This document shows, piece after piece, positions 25,200-34,134 of a DNA stretch of 64,000 nucleotides (the stretch's first letter is position 1; the number at the start of each line of letters is the position of its first letter). A program made the translations under genes and the position numbers. Below the pieces are notes generated by a model. That model saw nothing but the letters and a program-made list of their open reading frames with translations, was not told the DNA's origin and did no database searches. Origin of the DNA: an uncultured Candidatus Melainabacteria bacterium. GTDB taxonomy: Bacteria; Cyanobacteriota; Vampirovibrionia; Gastranaerophilales; Gastranaerophilaceae. Where the stretch lies: NCBI GenBank assembly GCA_934700335.1, contig CAKUXM010000006.1:32491-96490 (forward strand), given 5' to 3'.

Positions 25200-25854
25200 T
25201 GTCTCTTACTACTTCACCGTTATCAAGAGTAATAACTCTTTTTCTAAAATAATCTACCATTGATTTATCGTGAGTAGAAATAATAACGGTTATACCTTTT
25301 TGGTTAATTTGATCCAAAATTTGCATAATTTCTAATGAATTTTTTGGGTCTAAGTTACCAGTAGGTTCGTCTGCAATTAAAAGTGGTGGACCGTTTACGA
25401 TTGCTCTTGCAATACTTACACGTTGTTGTTCGCCACCTGAAAGTTCTGAAGGTTTTGCTTTCATTTTGTCAAGCAAGCCTACTACTTTTAATGCACCAGT
25501 TACACGAGCATTGATTTCTTTTGAACTTATTCCCATTGTTCTGATTACATATGCAATGTTGTCATAAACTGATTGATTTTGAAGCAGTTTATAGTCTTGG
25601 AAAACAATACCCATACATCTACGTAAGCTTGGAACTTTGTCGTTCGGTAGGTTTGCGATGTTGATACCACCGATGATAACTGTACCAGAAGAAGGTAATT
25701 CTTCTCTGTAAAGAAGTTTCATCAATGTAGATTTACCTGCACCAGACTTACCTACTAGGAATACGAATTCCCCAGACGAAATGTCCAAATTTACGTTTTT
25801 AAGCGCATATTTGTTGTTTTTATATTTTTTTGTTACTGAGCGTAACTGTATCAT
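25174..25854 (-). CDS. ftsE: Cell-division ATP-binding protein FtsE
   Basis: ATPase of the FtsEX complex. Walker A is GKSGAGKST, the ABC signature LSGGEQQR, Walker B LLIADEPTGNLD, and the switch His is in STHDKSM. The 226-aa length is typical. The ATG shares one base with the transketolase stop (TAATG) and its end overlaps ftsX by 26 bp, so all three are translationally coupled. Confidence 0.95.
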   Translation of the reverse strand: MIQLRSVTKKYKNNKYALKNVNLDISSGEFVFLVGKSGAGKSTLMKLLYREELPSSGTVIIGGINIANLPNDKVPSLRRCMGIVFQDYKLLQNQSVYDNIAYVIRTMGISSKEINARVTGALKVVGLLDKMKAKPSELSGGEQQRVSIARAIVNGPPLLIADEPTGNLDPKNSLEIMQILDQINQKGITVIISTHDKSMVDYFRKRVITLDNGEVVRDIEAGTYAQ

Positions 25855-26807
25855 TATTTTTCTTCCATTAATTTTTTGATATCTTCTGCAAGTTCAACAG
25901 AGTTCAATCTATAGTGTTTCATTAGGTTGTCAAAATCACCAGATTGACCGAATGTATCTTGAACACCTAATCTGTGAACTTTAACAGGATATTCTTCTGC
26001 CAACACTTCACATACTGCTGAACCAACGCCACCGATTACTGAGTGGTTTTCAACAGTAATTACATAATTTGTTTTCTTAGCTGAGTCAACGATTGCTTTT
26101 TTGTCGATTGGTTTAACCATTGGTAAGTGAACTATTTCAACGTCGATACCTTGTTCAGCTAAAATATTTGCAGCATCAATAACTTCTGCAGTTGTTTCAC
26201 CGTTAGTAACGATTGTTACATCTTTACCTTCCTTTAAGATTGCTGCATGAGTTAAATCAAATTCATGACCTGCTTCAAATACATCAGGAACGTTAGTTCT
26301 TGGAACTCTGATGTAAACCGGACCAACGTGTTTAGCTGCATATTTAACAGCTGCGTTCATTTCAGCACAATCTGAAGGTACTAAAACTTGCATATTTGGA
26401 AGACCTCTCATTAGAGAAACATCTTCCAAAGATTGGTGAGTTGCACCGTCTTCACAAACTGTGATGCCACCGTGAGTTCCAACAACTTTTAAGTTGAAGT
26501 TTGCATAGCAAGCACCGTTTCTAACTTGGTCATAGTTTCTACCAGTTGCAAATACTGCGAAACTTGCGATAAAAGGAATTTTGCCTGTTGTAGAAAGACC
26601 GATAGCTGTTGTTGTCATATCAGCTTCTGCAATACCGCAATCAAACCATCTATCTGGGAATTCGTTTGCGAATAACTTTGTTTGAGTAGAGCCAGCTAGG
26701 TCTGAATCTAAAACTACAACGTTTGGATTTTCTCTTCCAACTTCTACTAAAGCATTACCGAATGCAGAACGAATTGATTTTCTTTCTTTTTTATTTACTG
26801 TAATCAT
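25854..26807 (-). CDS. Transketolase, C-terminal (Pyr) subunit
   Basis: C-terminal half of a split transketolase, 317 aa. RSAFGNALVEVGRENPNVVVLDSDL opens the pyrimidine-binding domain. FDCGIAEADMTTTAIGLSTTG carries the catalytic Glu of TPP enzymes, then THGGITVCEDGATHQSLED. The C-terminal domain (VTIVTNGETTAEVIDA, then VENHSVIGGVGSAV) is complete. The start is ATG 26807 behind AGAAGGGG; the longer frame adds a non-conserved 37 residues over the promoter. The N-terminal (TPP pyrophosphate-binding) half is normally next door, but it is not in this window. Instead it heads an operon with ftsE-ftsX. Confidence 0.92.
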   Translation of the reverse strand: MITVNKKERKSIRSAFGNALVEVGRENPNVVVLDSDLAGSTQTKLFANEFPDRWFDCGIAEADMTTTAIGLSTTGKIPFIASFAVFATGRNYDQVRNGACYANFNLKVVGTHGGITVCEDGATHQSLEDVSLMRGLPNMQVLVPSDCAEMNAAVKYAAKHVGPVYIRVPRTNVPDVFEAGHEFDLTHAAILKEGKDVTIVTNGETTAEVIDAANILAEQGIDVEIVHLPMVKPIDKKAIVDSAKKTNYVITVENHSVIGGVGSAVCEVLAEEYPVKVHRLGVQDTFGQSGDFDNLMKHYRLNSVELAEDIKKLMEEK

Positions 26808-26907
26808 ATATTTAACCCCTTCTATTTTTATATATAGTAAAATTATAGCATAAATAAATTTATCAAAAAAACCAACGTTACATTTGCTTAACAAAACCAT
26901 GAAAATA

Positions 26908-26947
26908 CGCAATTTCATGGCTTTATGGTATTTTATATAGATGTAGG
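26908..26947 (+). promoter_or_regulatory. GGCAATT-N17 promoter element, site 5
   Basis: CGCAATT (26908-26914), 17 nt, then TTTATATAGATGTAGG (26932-26947), ending 25 nt before the chosen ATG of the first nucleotidase-like gene. AAACCATGAAAA and TTTCATGG words overlap it. Confidence 0.75.
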
Positions 26948-26972
26948 TAGTTTAGTAGTTGAGTACTATTAT

Positions 26973-28652
26973 ATGATTGGTAAAATTAATAGTGGTGTAA
27001 ATAATTTTTTCAAGCCTCAAAACAAGGCTAATAAATTAAAAGGTGAAACTGAATTAAGCGTTTTTTATATGAATGATGCTCATGGTGATATTAACCGTGC
27101 TGCAAATATGAAAACTGCGAAAGACTGTTTTGAAAAACAAAATAAAGCAGGTGCGCATTTAACTCTTGCTGCAGGTGATATGTTATATGGTAATGACCCT
27201 AAGAGAATTGGTTTTATTACAAAGTTCTTAAATGCAATGAAAATTGATGCGACTGCATTAGGTAACCATGAATTTCATTATGGTTCTGAATTTTTAGCTA
27301 AAAATCTTAAAAATATAGATACAACAGCTGTTTGCTGTAATATTGATATTCCAGAAGGTAATGGCTTAAAAGATAGAATGGCAGAAAAGAAATTAGTTAA
27401 ATCTGCTGTATTTATGAAGGGTGGTCATAAGTTTGGTATCATTGGTGCTTCTCCATTTGATACAGATATTACTGTTAAAGAAAAACAAGATGGTACTGGT
27501 ATCAAGCAAATGAGCGTTGACCAAACTATCAAAGCTATTAATGAAGAAGCTAAAAATTTAGAAAAACAAGGTATCAATAAAATTATTCTTTGTACTCACA
27601 CAGGTTATGGCGAACATGCTGACCTAAGAATTGCAAAAGAAACAGAAGGTGTAGATATCATTATTGGTGGTCATTCTCACACTGTTATCGATGGTGCAAA
27701 CAAAGAAGACAAAGGTGGCGACCACAAATTAAACGTTGTTAAATCAAGAAGAGGCGAACCAGTTGTAATTACTCAAGCTGGTAAATTAAACAAATATGCA
27801 GGTTTTTTAAATGTAATTTTTGATAAAAACGGTGTTATTAAAGAAGATTCAATTGTTAACAAACTTACTGATACGAAAGAATTCGCTCCTAATAAAGGTA
27901 TTCAAAATATTCTTACAGCAACATTAGGTCAAAACAAAGTTCTTTCAAATCCAAAACACACATATATGCCTATCAACGAATTCCAAGACAGATACATGGA
28001 AAATCCTGTTGTAAATGTAGTGTCTGATGCAATTTTAGCTGGTGCTAGAAAAGTTGATAAAGATGTAATAGCAGAGTTACACCCAACTAACAATTTGAAA
28101 AAATGTGTTGATGGTCCTGTAACAACTTATAACGTAAAATATGATATGCTTCCATACAACTGTAATTATGCGATTGTTGAAATTACAGAAGAAGATTTAG
28201 TTAAGACTCTAGAAGCAACTTCTGGTAACTTATTCAAAGATTTTGATCCAGAACTTTTGAGATGTGCTGGCATGAGATACACGATTGATGAAAATGCAGA
28301 TAAAGGTATTAATGGTCATATCAAATCATTAGAGTTTGTTGATGACAAAAATAATGTTATTAAATCAATTGATGTTAAAAATCCTTCAAAAACAAACAAA
28401 TTAAAAATCGTTATGGATACTTTCTTATTTAAAGAAAAAAATACTAAAGATATCTTAGCACCTTATACAAAAGATGCAAAAAGTGTTGGTACAGAACAAG
28501 ATTTATTCATCAATTATTTAGAAGAAAACAAAGATGTTGATTTTGATAAAAAACCTGAAAAAAGAATTCAAATCAATTACCAAAACCTAGATAAATATTG
28601 TTACCAATACCCAATGGAAGACAAATATGCAGCTTTAGGTATGAACAAATAA
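26973..28652 (+). CDS. 5'-nucleotidase/cyclic phosphodiesterase-like protein 1
   Basis: Calcineurin-like metallophosphatase with a C-terminal 5'-nucleotidase domain (UshA/CpdB type). Metal-site words are NDAHGD (near residue 35), AAGDM, ALGNHEF, ILCTHTGYG and IIGGHSHTVI, so all dinuclear-metal ligands are present. The C-terminal substrate domain is recognised around TTYNVKYDMLPYNCNYAIVEI. The family is usually exported, but this 559-aa protein has no signal peptide: it begins MIGKINSGVNNFFKPQN. I start at 26973 because the promoter box ends at 26947. The paralogue downstream has its own copy of the promoter. Substrate unknown. Confidence 0.87.
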   Translation: MIGKINSGVNNFFKPQNKANKLKGETELSVFYMNDAHGDINRAANMKTAKDCFEKQNKAGAHLTLAAGDMLYGNDPKRIGFITKFLNAMKIDATALGNHEFHYGSEFLAKNLKNIDTTAVCCNIDIPEGNGLKDRMAEKKLVKSAVFMKGGHKFGIIGASPFDTDITVKEKQDGTGIKQMSVDQTIKAINEEAKNLEKQGINKIILCTHTGYGEHADLRIAKETEGVDIIIGGHSHTVIDGANKEDKGGDHKLNVVKSRRGEPVVITQAGKLNKYAGFLNVIFDKNGVIKEDSIVNKLTDTKEFAPNKGIQNILTATLGQNKVLSNPKHTYMPINEFQDRYMENPVVNVVSDAILAGARKVDKDVIAELHPTNNLKKCVDGPVTTYNVKYDMLPYNCNYAIVEITEEDLVKTLEATSGNLFKDFDPELLRCAGMRYTIDENADKGINGHIKSLEFVDDKNNVIKSIDVKNPSKTNKLKIVMDTFLFKEKNTKDILAPYTKDAKSVGTEQDLFINYLEENKDVDFDKKPEKRIQINYQNLDKYCYQYPMEDKYAALGMNK

Positions 28653-28689
28653 TTAATTGTAAAAATTATATTAAAACCTTAACAAAAGA

Positions 28690-28729
28690 GGCAATTTTAT
28701 GAAGTTACGAACCTTTATAGATATGTAGG
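28690..28729 (+). promoter_or_regulatory. GGCAATT-N17 promoter element, site 6
   Basis: GGCAATT (28690-28696), 17 nt, then TTTATAGATATGTAGG (28714-28729), 18 nt before the ATG of the second nucleotidase-like gene. Confidence 0.75.
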
Positions 28730-28747
28730 TAGTAATTAGGTTGTTTT

Positions 28748-30295
28748 ATGCTTAATAATATTGGAAACAGTTTTAAGCCAAAATATACGTCTAACGCATC
28801 GTTGAGTGTGTTTTACAACAATGATATGCATGGCGATTTGAAACGACTTTGTAAATTGAAAACTGCTAAAGATTGTTTTGAAAAACAAAATGTTACTATA
28901 CCAAAGTTGACACTTTCTGGTGGTGATATGTTTTTAGGCACAGACAAGAAAAGAAATAGTTTTCTTGTTGAATTTATGAATAAGTTCAAACTTGATGCGA
29001 CAACACTTGGTAATCATGAATTTTCTGCAAAATCAAAAGGTTTAGCTGAAAATCTTGAAAAAGCTGAGTTTAAAACTGTTTGCGCAAATATAGAAGTTGA
29101 TGAGAAAAATGATTTAGCAAATAGATTAAAAGATAAAAAACTTGTCAAGTCTGCTACATTTATGAAGGGTGGGCACAAGTTTGGTATCATCGGTGCTGCG
29201 CCAATTGATTCATACATTGGTAAAAACGAAGTTGGAGAAAATCCAACAAAAGTTATGGATATTGATAAAACTATTAAAGCCATAAATGAAGAGGCTAAAA
29301 ACTTGGAGTCTCAAGGTGTTAATAAAATTATTTTGTGCTCACATGTAGGTTATGGCGACGACAAAGACTTAAGAATTGCAAAAGAAACAGAAGGTGTAGA
29401 TATCATTATTGGTGGTCATACTCACACTGTTATTGATGGTGTAAACACTGAAGATAAAGGCGAAAATGAAAAATTAAACCTTGTGATGTCAAAAAGAAAT
29501 GAGCCAGTTTTGATTACACAAGCTGGTGGTTTAAATAAATATGCAGGATATTTGAACGTAGAATTTGATGAAAAAGGTGTTTTAAAACAGGATAAAATTA
29601 TCAACAAGTTAGTAAATCTTGACGGTTTTGAAGACTCAAAATCAGTTGAAACTATAATGGAAAAATATCTTGGTAAAAATGAAACTTTAGCAACAATCAA
29701 AGGTTCTTACAATCCTAAAAACCCTACAGAAGAAAGATTATTAGAAAATCCTATTCATTCACATTTTGGAAAAGCAATGCTTGAAAAATTTAAAGATGAA
29801 GGCGCTGAAGTTGCAGTATTTGGCGCACCAACATTGAGGGGTGGAGCAAACGAAAAAATTACTACTTACGACATAAAATATGCAATGCTTCCTTTTAATA
29901 CAGAAATTGGTATTGTTGATATGACAGAAAAAGATTTGGTGAAAGTTTTAAATGCAAATTGGGATAAGTACCAACAAAAAGCTGTAATTCCAGATTTATG
30001 CAGAGCTTCTGGCATGTCATTTAGTGCTTCATCTCAACCAAAATTGAATGCAGAAGGCGAAAAAGTTTATATTGATGATATCAAATTAGACAACAACACT
30101 AAAATCAACGCATTAAACCCATCTGACAAAAAAATCAAAGTTGTTATTGATAAATATACATTAATGACTAAATTACCTGAAAAACTTGAAGAATTTAAGG
30201 CAACTTCAACAGAACAAGAAGCAATGATTGATTACCTAAAAAATAGACAAGAAATTTCATTAGAAAATGAAAATAAGTTTGTTTATAAAGGCTAA
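28748..30295 (+). CDS. 5'-nucleotidase/cyclic phosphodiesterase-like protein 2
   Basis: Tandem paralogue of the preceding gene (515 aa), with the same metallophosphatase motifs NNDMHGD, SGGDMFLG, LGNHEF, ILCSHVGYG and IIGGHTHTVI. Many stretches are identical, such as AINEEAKNLE and LRIAKETEGVDIIIGG. The nucleotidase C-terminal domain is shorter and more divergent (TTYDIKYAMLPFNTEIGIV). The N-terminus MLNNIGNSFKPKYTS again lacks a signal peptide but resembles the first copy's MIGKINSGVNNFFKPQ. This suggests a recent duplication with retained regulation. Substrate unknown. Confidence 0.87.
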   Translation: MLNNIGNSFKPKYTSNASLSVFYNNDMHGDLKRLCKLKTAKDCFEKQNVTIPKLTLSGGDMFLGTDKKRNSFLVEFMNKFKLDATTLGNHEFSAKSKGLAENLEKAEFKTVCANIEVDEKNDLANRLKDKKLVKSATFMKGGHKFGIIGAAPIDSYIGKNEVGENPTKVMDIDKTIKAINEEAKNLESQGVNKIILCSHVGYGDDKDLRIAKETEGVDIIIGGHTHTVIDGVNTEDKGENEKLNLVMSKRNEPVLITQAGGLNKYAGYLNVEFDEKGVLKQDKIINKLVNLDGFEDSKSVETIMEKYLGKNETLATIKGSYNPKNPTEERLLENPIHSHFGKAMLEKFKDEGAEVAVFGAPTLRGGANEKITTYDIKYAMLPFNTEIGIVDMTEKDLVKVLNANWDKYQQKAVIPDLCRASGMSFSASSQPKLNAEGEKVYIDDIKLDNNTKINALNPSDKKIKVVIDKYTLMTKLPEKLEEFKATSTEQEAMIDYLKNRQEISLENENKFVYKG

Positions 30296-30333
30296 GTTTT
30301 TTTGTAAAATTTTGTTACAGTTCTGAAACATGC

Positions 30334-30373
30334 TGAAATTGAGTATTTCGGAAATACTTTATATACATGTAAA
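30334..30373 (+). promoter_or_regulatory. GGCAATT-type promoter element, site 7
   Basis: TGAAATT (30334-30340), 17 nt, then TTTATATACATGTAAA (30358-30373), 22 nt before the ATG of the 71-aa protein. GAAACATGC lies just upstream. Confidence 0.65.
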
Positions 30374-30395
30374 AGATTAGAGAGTGTATTTTTTT

Positions 30396-30611
30396 ATGAC
30401 GCAAAATTTTGGAACATTAATCAAGACGAATAAATCGGATTTATACTACTTGAATAAAAATGATCAAAGAATGCGTTTTAACAATTCTAAAGACCCGATT
30501 TATTTTATCTTTGATACAATCGAAAATCGTCCAATGCAACAATTGGCAAAAGAATTTGTGCAAGATACATTCTATGAAATTGCTAATTTTGTATCAAAAG
30601 CAGTTCGTTAA
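30396..30611 (+). CDS. 71-aa small protein, paralogue of the 70-aa protein at 35172
   Basis: I do not recognise the family. The protein is soluble. Its core YLNKND, then RMRFNNSKDPIYFIFD and LAKEFVQDT, then NFVSKAV is nearly identical to that of the protein encoded at 35172. The first in-frame ATG (30384) adds four residues not shared by the paralogue, so I start at MTQNFGTLIK. The gene lies behind its own copy of the regulon promoter and is closed by a terminator. Small size, duplication and strict conservation suggest a specific binding role, unknown which. Confidence 0.8.
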   Translation: MTQNFGTLIKTNKSDLYYLNKNDQRMRFNNSKDPIYFIFDTIENRPMQQLAKEFVQDTFYEIANFVSKAVR

Positions 30612-30640
30612 CAAGTTCTATCGGAATATAATAGCAAATT

Positions 30641-30672
30641 AAAAACCTTGAATTTTCTTCAAGGTTTTTTTA
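30641..30672 (+). terminator. Terminator after the 71-aa gene
   Basis: AAAAACCTTGAA and TTCAAGGTTTTT form a stem with a 5-nt loop and T-tract. Confidence 0.85.
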
Positions 30673-30781
30673 TTAAAAAATGCTTAAAATTATCATTACA
30701 ATTGTAATACATGTATTGAAAAAGGACTTTTGAAGTGTTATAATTTCTGTACAAAAATATACATTTTACTAAGGAGTCTAT

Positions 30782-32446
30782 ATGGAAATCGGTGGTATAA
30801 AAATAGGATTGCCAAAAGTTGGTGCAAAAGCTAATGATAATAAAGCTTTAGCTAATTTAAAAGAACCTATTAAAGATACTTTTATAAGACATGATGACAA
30901 TGAAGTTCGTAATGCAACTTCTGAATTTGAAAGTATTAAAAAGGCTGACGGTTCACAATATGATTTTGTAAATAAATGTGTTTTTCAAAAATTATACAAA
31001 GACGGCTTAATTGATGTAGATACAGTTAAAGCTTTTAAAGATACAAAATTTGACCTTTACAATATGTCCTCAATCTATCAAATGAAAAAAGATAGAAAAG
31101 ATGACAAATTCTTTGATAAGGTATTTAAAGCTATGGACAAGATTCCGAATGGAAAAGAAGCTACTGGCTTTAAACAAAATGTGTATGAGCCAACAAAAGA
31201 ATTTACCTTAAAATTTGAAAAAACAAGTAATAAACTTGATGAAATAATAAACAGTAACTATAGAACTTTAGGTAAAACATACAAGTTTGATGCGGATTCT
31301 CTTGATGTTATTGAGGAGACTAATTCAAAGATTGAAGCTGGTTTACTACCTCGTTTAAAGACAAGAACTTTTGACTACAGAAACCATACCGAAGTTAATA
31401 GAATTGATGGAATTAGCGCAGACGGTTTGTCAATGAAAAAACAAACTGTAAGAACTAATGACAAAGACGGAAACGTGGTTAAAGAAGAAGTTATGACTCC
31501 TTCTCAAGTAAAAGGTATGTTTGATGTTGAAGTTAATTATGCAAATGGCAAAAAAGAACAAATTGCAAAATCAACTTATGATAAAAAGAGCGGCATAACT
31601 TCAATCAAAAAAGATATGAAATCAGCAGACGGAACTCGTACTCAATTCTTATTAGAAAAAGATACTAGAGGAAATAGTCTTATTGATTACAAAATTACTG
31701 ATAAAAACGGTAAAATATTGATGGGTAACTCTCAAACTTTTGAGGTTTTAGATAATAATCACTTTATTTCATCTAAAAATGGTTACAAATATGATATTCA
31801 AACTGATGATAAAAAATTAACTGTTAAAAACTTACACACAGAAAAAGAGGCCACAATTGAATTTAAAAAGAAATTCAAAGGTAACAAAGACGAACTTCTA
31901 AAATTATTGAAAACAGTTCCAGGAGACGAGTTGTTTGAAACAGTTGATAATATTAAAAAATTGAACGGTAAAGATAAAGATAAACTTCTTGACTCTCACT
32001 ATAATTTGTGGACAAAAAACATTAATATTGGCGACAATTTAATGGTATTTTTACATGAATTAGGACACTCAAAAGATTACTCAACAGCGAAGAAAAGAGA
32101 TTTCTTAACTGGTGAAAACAATAGATTGTATTCAGGAAATAAAGATATTCAAAAAACTTTTATTGAAGAACGTAAAAACTTTAATGCAACTCATTCTGAT
32201 ATAGAAAGAGAACATATTAACTACTTTACGCAAGCAAAAGGTCATTACAACGGCGAGTGGGGTGGACTTGCAGAAGTTGTTGCTGAAACAAATGCCTTAA
32301 CTAATACATATACAAATAGCGATGTAGAAATCTTAGGTACACGTATGCAATATCTTCAACAACATTTCCCAAAAACAATTGCTGCAATTCGTGATGCAAT
32401 GAATTGGAAAGATGATTTGACTGCAATTGAGTATTATGGTGCATAG
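30782..32446 (+). CDS. 554-aa HExxH protein, predicted metallopeptidase
   Basis: Large unknown protein with a C-terminal zinc-peptidase-like segment. FLHELGHSKDY (from residue 425) is an HExxH helix, and GGLAEVVAETNAL (about 495-507) supplies the downstream Glu expected for a gluzincin, the arrangement seen in anthrax-lethal-factor-like domains. The first 420 residues are Lys/Asp-rich with repeated strand blocks (VKEEVMTPSQVKGMF; then GNSLIDYKITDKNGKIL) and no signal peptide: it starts MEIGGIKIGLPKVG. RBS AAGGAGTCTAT. The GNAT gene starts one base after its stop. Its promoter looks like an ordinary TATAAT type, not the GGCAATT element. Protease activity is inferred. Confidence 0.75.
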   Translation: MEIGGIKIGLPKVGAKANDNKALANLKEPIKDTFIRHDDNEVRNATSEFESIKKADGSQYDFVNKCVFQKLYKDGLIDVDTVKAFKDTKFDLYNMSSIYQMKKDRKDDKFFDKVFKAMDKIPNGKEATGFKQNVYEPTKEFTLKFEKTSNKLDEIINSNYRTLGKTYKFDADSLDVIEETNSKIEAGLLPRLKTRTFDYRNHTEVNRIDGISADGLSMKKQTVRTNDKDGNVVKEEVMTPSQVKGMFDVEVNYANGKKEQIAKSTYDKKSGITSIKKDMKSADGTRTQFLLEKDTRGNSLIDYKITDKNGKILMGNSQTFEVLDNNHFISSKNGYKYDIQTDDKKLTVKNLHTEKEATIEFKKKFKGNKDELLKLLKTVPGDELFETVDNIKKLNGKDKDKLLDSHYNLWTKNINIGDNLMVFLHELGHSKDYSTAKKRDFLTGENNRLYSGNKDIQKTFIEERKNFNATHSDIEREHINYFTQAKGHYNGEWGGLAEVVAETNALTNTYTNSDVEILGTRMQYLQQHFPKTIAAIRDAMNWKDDLTAIEYYGA

Positions 32447-32447
32447 T

Positions 32448-32888
32448 ATGAATTGTTTTAATATCCGAAAAATGCAAAAAGAGGATAAAGACAGTATTAT
32501 TTCAATGATGCAGATTTTTTATTCTTCAGATGCCGTTTCTACAAATGGCTCAATTGAAATTTTTGAAAACGATTTTGAAAATTGTATAAATGACTCTCCG
32601 TATCTTGACGGTTTTGTATTTTATAATGAAAAAGAGCTTCAAGGATATGCAATGATTGCTAAAAGCTTTTCAACAGAATTTGGCAAAGCTTGTTATTGGA
32701 TTGAGGATTTGTACGTAAAGACTGATTATAGAGGATGGGGAATAGGGACAGCATTTTTAAAATATATTGAAAACATTTATCCAAATGTAATTTTTCGACT
32801 TGAAGTTGAAGAAGAAAATGAAAGAGCAGTTCATGTTTATAAAAAATGCGGTTTTACAACTCTTCCTTATGCGGAAATGAAAAAATAA
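32448..32888 (+). CDS. GNAT-family N-acetyltransferase
   Basis: Acetyl-CoA-dependent acyltransferase of the GNAT fold, 146 aa. IRKMQKEDKDSIISMM opens the fold, and IEDLYVKTDYRGWGIGTAFL is the acetyl-CoA pyrophosphate loop (RGxGxG/A type, here RGWGIG). LEVEEENERAVHVYKKCGF closes it. I start at ATG 32448, directly after the stop of the HExxH gene; an upstream in-frame ATG (32436) is possible. The stop shares bases with the next start, so the three genes are a coupled unit. Substrate unknown. Confidence 0.85.
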   Translation: MNCFNIRKMQKEDKDSIISMMQIFYSSDAVSTNGSIEIFENDFENCINDSPYLDGFVFYNEKELQGYAMIAKSFSTEFGKACYWIEDLYVKTDYRGWGIGTAFLKYIENIYPNVIFRLEVEEENERAVHVYKKCGFTTLPYAEMKK

Positions 32889-33343
32889 TGGATAAAATAA
32901 AAAATACAATAGAATTGGATAAAGTAAAAAAATCAGGAGACTTATTTTTAGAAGGATATAATTGTGCGCAATCAGTTTTTGGAACATATTGCGAAGATTT
33001 TGGAATACCTTTTGAGCAAGGAATAAAAATGGCATCATCATTTGGAGGAGGAATGGGACGTCTTCGTGAAGTTTGTGGTGCTGTATCGGCAATATTTATG
33101 ATTGCCGGATTGAAATATGGTTATACAGAACCTAATAATGACGAAATTAAAGCTCAACATTATAAAAGAATACAAGATTTGGCAGAAGAATTTAAAAAAG
33201 AATATGGTACAATAATTTGTAGAGAACTATTAAATATGGATTCAGATGGATATATTCCATCAAAAAGAACACCAGAATACTACAAAGAAAGACCTTGTTT
33301 GAAATTTATTGAAAAAGCATCAGAAATTATAGCTAAAATGTAG
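32888..33343 (+). CDS. C_GCAxxG_C_C family protein
   Basis: Small (151 aa) Cys-containing protein of the C_GCAxxG_C_C family, often annotated as redox-active in anaerobes. The family words are YNCAQSVFGTYC, FGGGMGRLREVCGAVSA, then IICRELL and RPCLKFIEKA. Start MDKIKNTIELD at 32888 overlaps the GNAT stop by one base (TAATG). Role is not established for the family; electron transfer or metal binding is suggested by the Cys pattern. Confidence 0.85.
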   Translation: MDKIKNTIELDKVKKSGDLFLEGYNCAQSVFGTYCEDFGIPFEQGIKMASSFGGGMGRLREVCGAVSAIFMIAGLKYGYTEPNNDEIKAQHYKRIQDLAEEFKKEYGTIICRELLNMDSDGYIPSKRTPEYYKERPCLKFIEKASEIIAKM

Positions 33344-33352
33344 TTTTTATAA

Positions 33353-33390
33353 GAGAGGCGAATTTTGCATTTGCAAAATTCGCCTCTTAA
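33353..33390. terminator. Bidirectional terminator
   Basis: AGAGGCGAATTTTGC and GCAAAATTCGCCTCT pair with a 4-nt loop. It lies between the three-gene unit and the convergent trhA. Confidence 0.85.
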
Positions 33391-33414
33391 TTTTCTAAAT
33401 TTTATCTATCTAAA

Positions 33415-34050
33415 TTATTGATTAGTCAAAAGACTCATGATTGCTAAATAGTGCATCACAGCTCCACCGATAACGAATAGATGCCAAATGCAGTGAGTGA
33501 ATTTAACTTTTTTTAGTAAATAGAATATGCAACCTACTGAGTAAACAAAACCACCGCCTAGAAGGTACCAGATAACATTTATTTGATTAAGTTCTACAAG
33601 TCTCCAAACTAATAGGACTGAAAGCCAACCCATTACAAGGTAAAGAGCTGTGTTTATGTATTTGAATTTAACTGTTATACATGAGAAAACTATACCCATA
33701 ACAGAAATGTACCAAGTCATTGCTAGAAGTGCAATTGACGTTGGATAAGGCACCACTAAGATGAAGAATGGTGTGTATGTGCCCGCAATTAATAAGAATA
33801 TTGCAGAGTGGTCGATTTTTCTAAATACTTTTTTAGCAGTTTCATTAACCATTGCGTGATACAAGGTTGAAGACTGGAACAATAGAAACATCATTGCACC
33901 AAAGATTGATGTAGAGGCTGTTTCTGCGGGGGTGCGAGAAGCTGCGATTAGCATTACTAACCCATAGATTGATAAAAGGGTTCCGATTGCGTGGGTTGAT
34001 GCACTTATGAATTCTTCCAATGGTGAATATTTTATTTCTTTGTCTTCCAT
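33415..34050 (-). CDS. Hemolysin III family (TrhA-like) membrane protein
   Basis: Seven-transmembrane PAQR/hemolysin III family protein, 211 aa. SASTHAIGTLLSIYGL (S-xxx-H) in the first membrane segment, SSTLYHAM, RKIDHSAIFLLIAGTYTPF (Asp plus His) and THCIWHLFVIGG (H-xxx-H) in the last are the conserved, likely zinc-binding residues. TrhA of this family affects membrane homeostasis in E. coli; pore-forming activity is not assumed. Alone between a terminator and the promoter region shared with the ABC gene. Confidence 0.9.
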   Translation of the reverse strand: MEDKEIKYSPLEEFISASTHAIGTLLSIYGLVMLIAASRTPAETASTSIFGAMMFLLFQSSTLYHAMVNETAKKVFRKIDHSAIFLLIAGTYTPFFILVVPYPTSIALLAMTWYISVMGIVFSCITVKFKYINTALYLVMGWLSVLLVWRLVELNQINVIWYLLGGGFVYSVGCIFYLLKKVKFTHCIWHLFVIGGAVMHYLAIMSLLTNQ

Positions 34051-34134
34051 AGTGTAAATCCTTGTTTCGTGAATTGCTCAATAATTATATATTTAAAATA
34101 GCTTTATTGCAACTAGAAGATATAAATGTCATAA

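Noticed and set aside
28700..28729. A 9-codon frame (ATGAAGTTACGA start) inside promoter site 6
   Set aside because: It overlaps the promoter box and would lie upstream of the transcription start.
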